Shown: in pieces, positions 1 through 8,725 of the stretch
Layout: every line of letters starts with the position of its first letter
How positions within the stretch are numbered: the first letter of the stretch is position 1
From: Vibrio sp. 14G-20
GTDB lineage: Bacteria > Pseudomonadota > Gammaproteobacteria > Enterobacterales > Vibrionaceae
Length of the DNA: 51,923 nucleotides
Assembly (NCBI RefSeq): GCF_026241515.1
Contig: NZ_JAPHPW010000028.1
Location: 1 to 51,923 of the forward strand
Direction of reading: 5' to 3'
Made by a program: the position numbers and the translations under genes
The notes under the pieces: model-generated
Databases searched by the model: none
What the model was told of the DNA's origin: nothing
The model's input: only the letters and a program-made list of their open reading frames with translations

Positions 1-44
1 TGTCACGCCGGGGGTCGCGGGTTCGAGTCCCGTCCACTCCGCCA
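1..44 (+). tRNA. tRNA-Asp(GTC), 3' part only
   Basis: The window opens inside a tRNA. The anticodon GTC is at 2-4. A T-arm with the TTCGAGT loop follows at about 17-33, then a 3' acceptor strand CCACTCC, discriminator G and an encoded CCA ending at 44. The anticodon and the arrangement match bacterial tRNA-Asp, which often sits at the distal end of rRNA operons. The 5' half, and any rRNA genes, would lie upstream of the window; that last point is inference. Confidence 0.9.
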
Positions 45-54
45 CTTATTAGAA

Positions 55-84
55 AAGCCCTGCTAGAAATAGCAGGGCTTTTTT
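55..84 (+). terminator. Rho-independent terminator of the tRNA-Asp transcript
   Basis: An 11-bp perfect stem (AAGCCCTGCTA with TAGCAGGGCTT), GAAA loop and T-run start 10 nt after the tRNA CCA end. Confidence 0.9.
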
Positions 85-153
85 ACATTTCAAGAAAAGT
101 GTTTTGCCCTTCGGCCGAATGAGTCCTACAAAGGGTTTGCCTAAAGTCCGCAA

Positions 154-210
154 TCCCGTCCATTCCGCTACTTATTAGAAAGCCTAGTCTGACGACTAGG
201 CTTTCGTCGT
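154..210 (+). repeat. Decayed copy of the tRNA-Asp 3' end plus a terminator
   Basis: Positions 154-180 match 28-54 (acceptor strand, CCA end and following spacer) at 25 of 27 bases. The copy has CCATTCC for CCACTCC and GCTA for GCCA. As in the functional copy it is followed at once by a hairpin (perfect 11-bp stem, 179-189 with 194-204). The rest of the tRNA cannot be recognised, so this is a pseudo-tRNA remnant, probably from unequal recombination in a tRNA array. Confidence 0.7.
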
Positions 211-290
211 TTCTGGGGTATGAGTTTTAACTCTTGGTTTTGACTTCCGTAAAAGGTTGTTTTGGCTAGTAATCGTTGAATCGACGATTG

Positions 291-323
291 ATTAGAAAGC
301 TGTGTTAGCAATAGCAGAGCTTT
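291..323 (+). repeat. Second, more decayed copy of the tRNA-Asp terminator
   Basis: ATTAGAAAGC followed by an imperfect hairpin ending CAGAGCTTT resembles 49-82, the spacer and terminator after tRNA-Asp, with several substitutions and one deletion. No tRNA sequence remains. It is the oldest-looking of three successive copies. Confidence 0.45.
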
Positions 324-1090
324 GCGATTATGGGCTCTAACATGACAAATTGATCTTAATAAATAAGTTAGCAGGAGTTTTCTAAGTAGCTGTGGCTTCT
401 TAATTACTTCTGTTGAGTGATGATTAAGCCGCGCTTTAAACTTCGGAGTTTTGCTGTGTCTCAGAATTGATTTCGTCTAGAGTCTGAATACATTTACTTC
501 TTCAATCTTAAACCAATAGGTTGGTTACGGAGGTAGGTCGGGTTTACGATATCCAACGCTTTGAGGTACATTACTGAAATGTAATTTTCATCTAATGATT
601 CCAGTTGCTAAGTCCACTGTAATCTAGAGCTAATCTCTATCAAATGACAACTACTGCGAAACGTCTTTTCTTTCGGTACAAATCCAACCAAGTTATCTGA
701 TCGTTATGCCTTCAAAAATCTATATAAAGGTTGTCAGTCAGCTCAAATGGATTCTAAACAGCTTGTTTTATAGTTTGCTAAAACTACATACGGATAGATC
801 TAACGTATCCCTCAGTGTTTTTTAGGAAACCTTGCGGGGGATTTCATGAAGATTTAACCTCATGACTTAAAATCAGTACTTATAAAGCATTAATAGCATT
901 TGAAAACCCATGATCAAGATGTGTGACTTATGGATTGTTCCAAACTAGGTAGGTCTTATTAAAAATGGAAGGTGCTTCGGTCAGCAATAAGCTGGGTGTG
1001 GAGAATGGATTTGGATTGAACACTTTTACCATCGTCCCTAGTGTTTGCTTATTCGTACTGAGCAAGTTACTTAAGGTAAACAGTAGATAC
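324..1090. other. Intergenic stretch with no recognisable gene
   Basis: About 770 bp between the tRNA remnants and the hemY terminator. I see no ORF with a plausible ribosome binding site and protein-like composition, no tRNA and no strong hairpin. The short ORF at 965-1195 runs into the 3' end of hemY on the other strand and looks like chance. The stretch may be decayed sequence behind the tRNA locus. Confidence 0.5.
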
Positions 1091-1117
1091 AAAAAAGCCG
1101 ATGCTAGGCATCGGCTT
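1091..1117 (-). terminator. Terminator of the hemCDXY operon
   Basis: Inverted repeat AAGCCGATGC / GCATCGGCTT with a 3-nt loop, followed on the minus strand by a run of T, 19 nt after the hemY stop. Confidence 0.9.
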
Positions 1118-1135
1118 CATGTTAGTTGTATCAGT

Positions 1136-2317
1136 TTAAGCTGGTTGAACGAGAGCGAGTGCCTTACGAGATACTTCGTGCGCTGCCTTCGTTAAGTTTT
1201 GCTTTTCTAGTGCATCAGATAGGTATCCGTAATCTGATACGTTTGAGCGAAGTGCTAGTGCTTTCTCGAAGTGGGTTTGTGCTTCTGCCCACTTCTGTTC
1301 TCTTAAGTAGAACTGAGCCAATGCGCTGTGTGCTTCGGCATTGCCACCATCTTTACTGATGGCGCGCTCTAGCATCACAACGACTGGGTGGTGATCGGCA
1401 AGGTTAAGCTCAGGAAGCAACATGTAGAGCTCATTTGAACCACTCTTCGCAATGTTCTCTTTGATCACTGTGAAGGCTTCTGAGTCAGCTTTGCGAGCGA
1501 TCAGTTGCTTCACAAAGCATGAAACAAGGTGAGAGCTTTGTTTCTGCTTTCTTGAAAGCTTGTTCCAATGGCTGATTAAACCTTCGCTACCTTGCTGCTG
1601 TGCCACATCGTGAAGCAAGCCGCATTGTGCTTTTTGTTCTAACTCAACTTGCTCATCAGCCGTAAGAAGCTTGTTTTTAGCTAGCTTAGGCGTTAACTCT
1701 AGTAATGGCTGCCAGAGTTTAAGCTGAATGTAGGTGGCTTTTAATAGGCCAAGTACAGCGGTGTTATTAGGATATGTACCTTTTAAGGTCGAAAGTGTGT
1801 CGAATGCGGCTTCGTAGTTCGACTCACTGATCTGTTGTTTTGCTTTAGTTAGCTCAACGGCCAGTAGAGAGTTCTCTTGTTGGCTAGCGAGCTCGATGTA
1901 CTTATCACGCTCACTCGTATTACCTTGTTCATGAGCAGCTTGAGAAGCGACTAAATAACAAAGCAGAGGCATGTCGTGATGATTAGCCCAACGAGTTACT
2001 TTCCTCTCTGCGCCTTTCCAATCACCTTCAAGAAGCTTGATGATGCCTTCATTGGTATAACGACGAGAGCGTTTTAGTTTACGAACACTGAACCAGTTCC
2101 AAGTCGTTGAGCTTGCGTACATAAGCTTTTTGAATAGGTACTCCAAGCCGAATAGAGCAGCTAGAAGAGCAATGACAAATATAACCAGTGTTGTCACACT
2201 CATCTCAATGGTCTTATTTGCTATCGAAATCAGGACATAACCTTGTTGACCTGAGAACTGGGTACCGACAACTAGTCCGGCACCTAGAACGAGAAAAAGA
2301 AAAATCCAGCGAATCAT
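1136..2317 (-). CDS. hemY: HemY, TPR-containing heme biosynthesis protein
   Basis: A 393-residue inner-membrane protein of the gammaproteobacterial HemY family; it is not the protoporphyrinogen oxidase of the same name. Two N-terminal membrane segments are visible (about residues 3-20 and 41-62), followed by a long helical tetratricopeptide region. The C-terminal TPR-like units read AEAHSALAQFYLREQKWAEAQTH and similar. It is thought to scaffold or assist heme synthesis at the membrane; its exact role is poorly defined. It is the last gene of hemC-hemD-hemX-hemY. Its ATG overlaps the hemX stop as TAATG, which suggests translational coupling. A strong terminator follows. Confidence 0.93.
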   Translation of the reverse strand: MIRWIFLFLVLGAGLVVGTQFSGQQGYVLISIANKTIEMSVTTLVIFVIALLAALFGLEYLFKKLMYASSTTWNWFSVRKLKRSRRYTNEGIIKLLEGDWKGAERKVTRWANHHDMPLLCYLVASQAAHEQGNTSERDKYIELASQQENSLLAVELTKAKQQISESNYEAAFDTLSTLKGTYPNNTAVLGLLKATYIQLKLWQPLLELTPKLAKNKLLTADEQVELEQKAQCGLLHDVAQQQGSEGLISHWNKLSRKQKQSSHLVSCFVKQLIARKADSEAFTVIKENIAKSGSNELYMLLPELNLADHHPVVVMLERAISKDGGNAEAHSALAQFYLREQKWAEAQTHFEKALALRSNVSDYGYLSDALEKQNLTKAAHEVSRKALALVQPA

Positions 2318-3543
2318 TATTTCTCCTCCGTGGTCATAACGGTCACTTCACGACGCAGGCGCTCACGTATAACATCTGACAACTCATTTTGAGACTCAAG
2401 TTTTACAGGGTATTTCACAGAGATATTCTGCTCACTTAACTGTTTAATCGCCTTCTCAAATTCAATCACTGAGTTGTTATCTTGGTTTAGGTACGCTTTC
2501 GACCACTCGCTAGCGGTATTAAGTGCTGCACTGTAGACATCACCTTGCTCTTTGTAGACAGCGCGAATTGCGGTCTCTAATTTGCCCTTGATATTCTCAC
2601 GTAGGTAGAAGTGTTGCTCAGGAGAGAGTAGAGGGATGACTTCGCCATCACGACTACGGAAGGTGATGAAGTTTTCTGAGAAGTCTTTCATCGACGTCAT
2701 CAGGTTGTTCTGCCAATCATTAATATCTTTCGATACCGCTTTTTTCTCAACAACTGCAGCTTCTGGAAGAATTGCATTGGCAAGCGGTAGCGTATCGACT
2801 TGCTGTTGTAGACTTGTGATGCGTAGAACTAAGCCATCGCGGTCGATAAGAGGGATAGTGCGAAGCTTAGTAATGTCATTGGTCATTGATTGGCGCAGTG
2901 ATACTAAGCTTGGGTCATTTAGTGCTGCGATACGTTGATCGGCGCTTTCCATTAGTTTAGTTGCGCTAACGGCATCATGCTCAAGGAACAATTTACGACC
3001 TGCTAGTTTTACTAGGTAATCGGCTTCAGCAAGCAACCAGTCATTTGGTCGACGGCCTTTAACGTCAGCTACTGCTAACTGCAGACTTTGAATACTCTTT
3101 TGTTGCTGGGATTGTACGACCTGAGTTTTCTCCACGGCGTGAGAAGCTTCTTGGATAGTCTCTTGCTTGATGGTTTGCAGGTCTTTATTTACTGCAGATT
3201 GGGTATTTTGCAGTTGTGTTTGAAGAGCCGAGATTTGAGCCGAGTACTCAGCGCTCTTTTGCTGCATTTGAAATGCGATACCGCCACTGAAAATAATAGA
3301 AATAGCGATCGCAATAGCGCCTAGTTTGACACCGCGCTTACCTTGCTTTTCTGCTTTCTCGATTTGCTCTTTATGCTCAGCTTGAGGCTGTTCACTTTGA
3401 ACCGTATTTGACGCAGAGGCATCAAGTTTTCTTTCAGGCTGTTTTGTCTCTGTAGATTCAGCTTTTTCGTTTTCAACAACTACTGGCTGAGTGTCTTGTT
3501 TTTTTTCAGGTTCAATATGCTCATTATTTTTTTTGCTTGTCAT
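2317..3543 (-). CDS. hemX: HemX, uroporphyrinogen-III C-methyltransferase-like membrane protein
   Basis: A 408-residue protein of the HemX family. The N-terminal ~70 residues are charged, low-complexity and rich in K, E and Q. A single membrane segment follows at about 73-92 (GAIAIAISIIFSGGIAF), then a coiled-coil stretch rich in Q and a periplasmic helical domain. The family is often labelled uroporphyrinogen-III C-methyltransferase, but no SAM-binding methyltransferase motif is visible here, so catalysis is doubtful. A membrane-anchored accessory role in heme synthesis is more likely. It lies 19 nt after hemD and overlaps hemY by one base. Confidence 0.9.
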   Translation of the reverse strand: MTSKKNNEHIEPEKKQDTQPVVVENEKAESTETKQPERKLDASASNTVQSEQPQAEHKEQIEKAEKQGKRGVKLGAIAIAISIIFSGGIAFQMQQKSAEYSAQISALQTQLQNTQSAVNKDLQTIKQETIQEASHAVEKTQVVQSQQQKSIQSLQLAVADVKGRRPNDWLLAEADYLVKLAGRKLFLEHDAVSATKLMESADQRIAALNDPSLVSLRQSMTNDITKLRTIPLIDRDGLVLRITSLQQQVDTLPLANAILPEAAVVEKKAVSKDINDWQNNLMTSMKDFSENFITFRSRDGEVIPLLSPEQHFYLRENIKGKLETAIRAVYKEQGDVYSAALNTASEWSKAYLNQDNNSVIEFEKAIKQLSEQNISVKYPVKLESQNELSDVIRERLRREVTVMTTEEK

Positions 3544-3562
3544 GCTTATTTCCTGTTTCTAG

Positions 3563-4291
3563 CTAGGGCCGGAGAGCAGCCAGTAATATTTGGTTCGTAG
3601 CACTGTGAGTATTGGTTACGTTCGAGAAACCGAGTTGTTGTGCTCGTTCTACTATGCGCTGGCTTGGGACAAATAGTTGTCTTGTTGAAAGCCAAGCCAA
3701 ATACTCGTCAGGGGTTATTGAGCAGAGATACTCCAATTGTTCCTGACTAGTGATGACAACTTTTGATGTATTTTGGTTTACCCATGTTTGATAGGTATTG
3801 TGGTCGTTAATGGGAATATATTCTCTACGGTAGGTCTCACAATAAGAGACTTGTGCACCTTGATTGAGTAAAGAATCTCTAATGAGCTCACGCCCACCAT
3901 TGCCACGTAGTATCAAAATGGATTTATTATCGACACCATTAAGTTCAGTAAGTTTAAGAAGATGTTCACTATCACTCACTTGAGGATAGTTTACTTTTTG
4001 TTTACAGACTTTGCTTAAAACGTGCGCAGTTTTTTGACCAACGCCAAGATAAAGCGGCGAAGTAGGCCAAATAGATGAGGTTTTGGAAAGGATGCTTTGA
4101 GCCGCGGTCACAGCATGGTGACTGACTGCAATAATGATATCGCTGTTATTGAGCTGACTGCTTAAATCCGCAGAGTCTGGATTATCAACGATACGAATAA
4201 GCGGATGATGGATTGCTTGAATCCCTTCATCCGCTAGTTGTTGGCAAAGCGATTGTCCCTCTGAGCCGGGACGAGTTACCAACACTGTCAT
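3563..4291 (-). CDS. hemD: Uroporphyrinogen-III synthase
   Basis: A 242-residue cytosolic enzyme that cyclises hydroxymethylbilane to uroporphyrinogen III with inversion of ring D, the step after HemC. It starts MTVLVTRPGSEGQSL, the usual HemD opening, and carries the late motif KVVITSQEQLEYL. HemD is poorly conserved in sequence, so position helps: it follows hemC with a gap of only 2 nt and precedes hemX, as in other gammaproteobacteria. Length is normal for the family. Confidence 0.93.
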   Translation of the reverse strand: MTVLVTRPGSEGQSLCQQLADEGIQAIHHPLIRIVDNPDSADLSSQLNNSDIIIAVSHHAVTAAQSILSKTSSIWPTSPLYLGVGQKTAHVLSKVCKQKVNYPQVSDSEHLLKLTELNGVDNKSILILRGNGGRELIRDSLLNQGAQVSYCETYRREYIPINDHNTYQTWVNQNTSKVVITSQEQLEYLCSITPDEYLAWLSTRQLFVPSQRIVERAQQLGFSNVTNTHSATNQILLAALRP

Positions 4292-4293
4292 GA

Positions 4294-5232
4294 TTATTCT
4301 TGGTCTGCGTAAAGCTTGGTTAAGATTTCTCTCGCACCGTCATCCAGCAGTTGATTAGCCAGAGTAACACCCAGTGCTTCCGCATCTTTACGAGGGCCAG
4401 AGATCTCGCCGCGAACCATTTTAGAACCGTCAGGTTCTCCAACAAGTGCGCGCAGCCAGATGTTGTCGCCATCTAACAGTGAGTAGCTACCGATAGGTAC
4501 CTGACAACCGCCTTCTAGAGTTAGGTTCATTGCACGTTCGCAAAGCACGCGATCGGCTGTGTCTTGGTGGTTTAGTGGTTCAAGAAGCTTAATCAGACGT
4601 TCATCATCAAGACGACATTCAATGCCCACAGCACCTTGGCCTACAGCCGGTAGAGACTGTTCTGGTTCGATAAAGCTACGGATACGCTCTTCAAGTTCTA
4701 GACGCTTAAGGCCAGCTGCCGCTAGGACGATAGCATCGTATTGGCCGTCATCGAGTTTGCCTAGACGAGTACCAACGTTGCCACGTAGTTCCTTGATGAT
4801 TAAGTCAGGGCGGTATTCTAATAGCTGACATTGACGACGTAGGCTACATGTTCCCACGACAGCACCTTGTGGTAGCTCATCAATGTTGTTGTAAGTGTTT
4901 GATACGAAGGCATCACGAGGATCTTCGCGTTCACAGATCGTTACCAGACCTAGACCTTCAGGGAAGTCGACAGGTACATCTTTCATTGAGTGAACCGCAA
5001 GGTCAGCACGACCTTCTAGCATTGCCACTTCGAGTTCTTTAACGAACAGTCCTTTACCGCCAACTTTAGCAAGTGGTGTGTCTAGGATGATGTCACCTTT
5101 GGTCACCATAGTTACCAACTCAACCTCTAAACCAGGGTGAGCAGCTTGCAGTGCATCCCTTACAAAGTATGCCTGCCAAAGGGCAAGAGGGCTTTTTCTG
5201 GTTGCGATACGGATTGGTGCTGAATTTGTCAT
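4294..5232 (-). CDS. hemC: Hydroxymethylbilane synthase (porphobilinogen deaminase)
   Basis: A 312-residue enzyme that joins four porphobilinogen units into hydroxymethylbilane. The start at 5232 gives MTNSAPIRIATRKSPLALWQ, the family's normal N-terminus, with GGAAA a few bases upstream. An upstream in-frame ATG at 5274 would add 14 residues, has no ribosome binding site and is less likely. The dipyrromethane cofactor cysteine is Cys243 in GGCQVPIGSY. Substrate-binding arginines lie in the GTCSLRRQCQL and LRGNVGTRL segments. It is the first gene of the hem operon and is transcribed away from cyaA. Confidence 0.96.
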   Translation of the reverse strand: MTNSAPIRIATRKSPLALWQAYFVRDALQAAHPGLEVELVTMVTKGDIILDTPLAKVGGKGLFVKELEVAMLEGRADLAVHSMKDVPVDFPEGLGLVTICEREDPRDAFVSNTYNNIDELPQGAVVGTCSLRRQCQLLEYRPDLIIKELRGNVGTRLGKLDDGQYDAIVLAAAGLKRLELEERIRSFIEPEQSLPAVGQGAVGIECRLDDERLIKLLEPLNHQDTADRVLCERAMNLTLEGGCQVPIGSYSLLDGDNIWLRALVGEPDGSKMVRGEISGPRKDAEALGVTLANQLLDDGAREILTKLYADQE

Positions 5233-5351
5233 GGTGTTTCCGATATAGGTTCTGTAATAGCCTAATCCTACCATTGTGAGGCGAAAATTCTTACTGTTTG
5301 ATCATTCCATGCTTTGATAGCTGAGAGATTTTCATGAGTTCACCAAAATAG

Positions 5352-5367
5352 TGTGATTGGTATCTCA
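5352..5367. promoter_or_regulatory. Possible CRP site, hemC side
   Basis: TGTGA-N6-TCTCA matches the TGTGA-N6-TCACA consensus at 9 of 10 core bases. It lies 120 bp upstream of hemC and 210 bp upstream of cyaA, so it could act on either. Confidence 0.45.
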
Positions 5368-5495
5368 TTTGAAACATGGGCTATTATTAGAAATAGTCAA
5401 TAAAGAGGACACTACGGCGCCGTGAGTTTAACTTTCTGTCATCAAGGAATTGGCTAGTATGACGGGTTCCTTTGCTTTACCATCAGGGGTAAAAG

Positions 5496-5511
5496 TGTTA
5501 AATTGATCACG
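5496..5511. promoter_or_regulatory. CRP site at the cyaA promoter
   Basis: TGTTA-N6-TCACG, 8 of 10 core bases of the CRP dyad. From memory, the surrounding GTGTTAAATTGATCACGTTTT closely resembles the CRP site at the main E. coli cyaA promoter, where cAMP-CRP represses its own cyclase. It is 66 bp before the UUG start. Confidence 0.7.
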
Positions 5512-5576
5512 TTTTGTTGCTGCTTTCGTTCAGTAACTAAACAGAAGTGCATTTAATCTCAAACCAAGGACTTACC

Positions 5577-8105
5577 TTGCAGGCTTACACTCAGACTTTG
5601 ATTCAACGATTAGACAATCTAAATCAGCAGCGCATTGATCGTGCGTTGGCGTTGATGAATGTCCAAGGCCAGCGAGTTTTTAACCTAATCCCCGCACTTC
5701 TTCATTTCAATCACCCAATGATGCCTGGTTACTATGACCAACAAGTTCCTTTTGGAATTCGTAGCTTCACGTTTAATGAATTCCAAAAGCAATTTGTGTC
5801 TGATACCGAATTAACGCTTGGCGGAAAACTTACCAAGGCTGCTGAACCTGCAATCCTTGGTCTGTACACCATGGGTAGTACCTCTTCTATCGGTCAAAGC
5901 ACCTCAAGTGATCTGGATATCTGGGTATGTGTTTCTCCTGATATGGATGGTCCAGCGCGCGATAGCTTGACGAACAAGTGCCTGCTGATTACCGACTGGG
6001 CTGAAACCTTAGGTGTTGAAGCTAACTTTTTCTTGATGGATGAACAGCGCTTCCGCTCGAACCATTCTGAAGAGATGACCGGTGATAACTGTGGTTCTTC
6101 ACAGCACCTGTTATTGCTTGATGAGTTCTATCGTTCTGCCGTTCGTTTAGCTGGCCAACGCTTGTTGTGGCAAATCATTCCGCCAGAAATGGAAGAGTGT
6201 TATGACCAATACGTTCAAGGCCTATGTCAGGATGGTTATCTTGATTGTTCGCAGTGGATCGATTTCGGCAAGCTGAATCGCATTCCCGCGGAAGAGTACT
6301 TCGGTTCAAACCTGTGGCAGCTTTATAAGAGTATCGACTCACCGTATAAGTCGGTGTTAAAGGCGATCTTGCTAGAAGCTTATTCGTGGGAATATCCAAA
6401 CACCCAACTCTTGAGTATCGATACTAAGCGCCGCTTCTTTGCGGATGAACCTGATCTGTATGGCATGGATAGCTACTATCTGATGCTAGAGAAGGTAACT
6501 CGCTACCTAGAGCGTATTAACGACCACACTCGTTTGGATTTGGTGAGACGTTGTTTTTATCTTAAGACCCACGAGAAGTTGTCGCGTGAAGCCGGTATCG
6601 GTTCTGTTGCATGGCGTCGTGAAGCCTTAACCGAGATGACTAAGTCTTGGAATTGGGGACAGGAAACCATTGCTGAGCTCGATAACCGCCGTAACTGGAA
6701 GGTTGAGCAAGTTAAAGTGGTGCACCATGCGCTGCTTGATGCCTTGATGCTGAGCTATCGAAACCTGATTCAATTTGCACGTCGTAACGACATCACATCG
6801 GCAATCAGTCCACAAGATATCAGTATCTTGGCTCGTAAGCTTTATGCTGCGTTTGAGGTGTTGCCGGGTAAAGTGACGTTACTGAACCCGCAAATATCTC
6901 CGGATCTGCATGAACCTGACTTGAGCTTTATTGAGGTTCGCCAAGGGCAATCCAATAAAGCGGGTTGGTACTTGTACAAACAACCATTGATTGCGCACCG
7001 TATTCTTGGCCAACCTTCGCTTGAGCACCATGAGTACTTAAGTAAGCTGGTTGCTTGGTCATTCTTTAATGGATTGATTACTGAATCGACACGTTTGCAC
7101 TCTGTGGTTCGTGACGCTCACATTGATATCGATAAGTTCTATCAAATGGTGAGCGATCTGCGTAATACCTTCTCTTTACGTAAGCGCCGCCCAAGTATGC
7201 AGGCACTGGCGAGCCCATGTGAGATAAGCCAACTGGCGATGTTCATTAACTTCGAAAACGACCCGACTTCTGAGTTGAGTGGTCGTGCCTTGAAGGTTGA
7301 TCTGAAGAATGCAGATATCTTCAGTTTTGGAGAAGAAGGTAAGAGCTTAGTCGGCAGTGTCGATTTGGTTTACCGTAACTCTTGGCATGAAGTACGTACG
7401 CTGCATTTCCAAGGTGATACGGCAATGCTAGATGCACTTAAGACAGTACTTGGCAAAATGCACCAAGATGCGTTGCCGCCAGAGTCGGTTGATGTGTTCT
7501 GTTACAGCAAAAACCTGCGCGGTGTGATGCGTAACATGGTGTATCAGCTGCTCGCTGAGTGTATCGACTTACGACTAAAACCGATTGAACCAGAGAAACG
7601 TCGTCGCTTTAAGGCTATCCGCCTAGCTAACAAGATGTTTGGTTTGTTCTTCGAGCGTCGTGGTGTGTCGGTACAGATGTTGGAAAACTCGGTCGACTTT
7701 TATCGTAGTATCTCAACTAACAAGTTGAAGGGGTCACCTTTACTGATGCTCGACAAAGAGCAAGAGTATCAATTGCCAGAAGTGGTGGATGGTTTTGCGA
7801 GTGAGGGCTTAATTCAGTTCTTCTTTGAAGATACCGACAAAGGTTTCAATATTTATGTATTAGACGAGTCGAATCAGGTTGAGGTGTATCACCAGTACAG
7901 CGGTGAAAAAGATGAGATGATCGCGAGTGTGAACTCTTTCTACACGTCGGTAAAAGATGAGTCGAAGATGTCGTCTAAGTTGATTAACTTTAATCTACCT
8001 CAGTACTACCAGATCGTTCATCCTGAAGAGGGCAACTCTTACGTAGTGCCTTACCGTAACGATGCGACGTTAGCTTCTCGGAGTTCAAAGATAGTGAACA
8101 TCTAG
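5577..8105 (+). CDS. cyaA: Class I adenylate cyclase
   Basis: An 842-residue cytosolic enzyme making cAMP, the co-activator of CRP. The chosen start is TTG at 5577, six bases after AAGGA. The protein then opens MQAYTQTLIQRLDNLNQQRIDRAL, in register with E. coli CyaA, which also uses UUG. A GTG at 5547 would add 10 residues and lacks a good ribosome binding site. The nucleotidyltransferase signature is GSTSSIGQSTSSDLDIWVC, with the GS pair and the DLD metal ligands. The C-terminal half is the regulatory domain that in enteric bacteria responds to EIIA-Glc. It is monocistronic with a shared terminator. Confidence 0.97.
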   Translation: MQAYTQTLIQRLDNLNQQRIDRALALMNVQGQRVFNLIPALLHFNHPMMPGYYDQQVPFGIRSFTFNEFQKQFVSDTELTLGGKLTKAAEPAILGLYTMGSTSSIGQSTSSDLDIWVCVSPDMDGPARDSLTNKCLLITDWAETLGVEANFFLMDEQRFRSNHSEEMTGDNCGSSQHLLLLDEFYRSAVRLAGQRLLWQIIPPEMEECYDQYVQGLCQDGYLDCSQWIDFGKLNRIPAEEYFGSNLWQLYKSIDSPYKSVLKAILLEAYSWEYPNTQLLSIDTKRRFFADEPDLYGMDSYYLMLEKVTRYLERINDHTRLDLVRRCFYLKTHEKLSREAGIGSVAWRREALTEMTKSWNWGQETIAELDNRRNWKVEQVKVVHHALLDALMLSYRNLIQFARRNDITSAISPQDISILARKLYAAFEVLPGKVTLLNPQISPDLHEPDLSFIEVRQGQSNKAGWYLYKQPLIAHRILGQPSLEHHEYLSKLVAWSFFNGLITESTRLHSVVRDAHIDIDKFYQMVSDLRNTFSLRKRRPSMQALASPCEISQLAMFINFENDPTSELSGRALKVDLKNADIFSFGEEGKSLVGSVDLVYRNSWHEVRTLHFQGDTAMLDALKTVLGKMHQDALPPESVDVFCYSKNLRGVMRNMVYQLLAECIDLRLKPIEPEKRRRFKAIRLANKMFGLFFERRGVSVQMLENSVDFYRSISTNKLKGSPLLMLDKEQEYQLPEVVDGFASEGLIQFFFEDTDKGFNIYVLDESNQVEVYHQYSGEKDEMIASVNSFYTSVKDESKMSSKLINFNLPQYYQIVHPEEGNSYVVPYRNDATLASRSSKIVNI

Positions 8106-8129
8106 GCTTATTAAGACTGATTGATATTA

Positions 8130-8158
8130 AAAAAGGAGTGATTGATTCACTCCTTTTT
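8130..8158. terminator. Bidirectional terminator between cyaA and cyaY
   Basis: GGAGTGA / TCACTCC stem (8135-8141, 8147-8153) flanked by A- and T-runs, between convergent genes. Confidence 0.88.
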
Positions 8159-8176
8159 AGTTTTGCTTACAAATGA

Positions 8177-8491
8177 TTAGACCCAATCGATCTCTTCACC
8201 TGCGTGCTTCACGCATTCTTCTTTCACCATCTCAAACAGCTCCATGCCCGTCTTAGAACATGTCCACTTGTCGTCGATTAATTTAAAGTGGAAACCACCA
8301 GATTTAGACGCCAACCAGATTTCTTTCATTGGTTCTTGGCGGTTAATGATGATTTGGCTGCGGTTCTCAAACTCCAGCGTCATCACGTTACCAGTCACTT
8401 CGTAATCAATATCTGCCTCTGATTCATCGATAGCTTCTTCGATATTTTGCATCTGTATATCGACCAGCTGATGAAATTCAGTCTCGTTCAT
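8177..8491 (-). CDS. cyaY: CyaY, bacterial frataxin
   Basis: A 104-residue iron-binding protein that modulates iron-sulfur cluster assembly on IscS/IscU. It starts MNETEFHQLVDIQMQNIEEAIDE and has the acidic helix 1 typical of frataxins. The beta-sheet motifs VMTLEFENRSQIIINRQEP, EIWLASKSGGFHFK and DDKWTCSKTG follow. It is convergent with cyaA and divergent from lptM, the usual neighbourhood in enteric bacteria and Vibrio. Start and length fit the family. Confidence 0.96.
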   Translation of the reverse strand: MNETEFHQLVDIQMQNIEEAIDESEADIDYEVTGNVMTLEFENRSQIIINRQEPMKEIWLASKSGGFHFKLIDDKWTCSKTGMELFEMVKEECVKHAGEEIDWV

Positions 8492-8566
8492 CCTTTCTAT
8501 CCTATTGCTTTTCCTGAGTGTGGTGCGATTATAGGGGGCATTGAGTTAATAATCACGATATGCAAA

Positions 8567-8683
8567 ATGAAAAAATTAATTACTGCTCTATTTATGATGT
8601 CCGTTATTGGACTTTCTGGTTGTGGTCAAACGGGTCCTTTATACGATCCTGATGAAGTTCAGCAGACTGAACAATCACAATAA
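8567..8683 (+). CDS. lptM: LptM (YifL), small lipoprotein of LPS transport
   Basis: A 38-residue lipoprotein. The signal peptide MKKLITALFMMSVIGLSGC ends in a lipobox with Cys19 as the modified residue. The family signature CGQTGPLYDPDE follows at once. In E. coli, LptM helps oxidative assembly of the LPS translocon LptD-LptE. The start at 8567 is chosen because longer in-frame versions begin inside cyaY antisense and would bury the signal peptide. It lies just upstream of lysA and is probably cotranscribed with it, as in related genomes. Confidence 0.93.
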   Translation: MKKLITALFMMSVIGLSGCGQTGPLYDPDEVQQTEQSQ

Positions 8684-8725
8684 GTGAAAACACGCAGAAA
8701 TCGTTATTTATAAGGGATAAGAACT

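Larger units (their letters stand above)
5233..5576. promoter_or_regulatory. Divergent hemC/cyaA control region
   Basis: 344 bp between the two start codons. It holds two CRP-like dyads (5352-5367 and 5496-5511, listed separately). It therefore probably carries promoters for both the heme operon and adenylate cyclase. I cannot place -10/-35 boxes with confidence. Confidence 0.6.

Noticed and set aside
965..1195. 76-residue plus-strand ORF
   Set aside because: No ribosome binding site, no familiar motif, runs through the hemY terminator and into hemY antisense.
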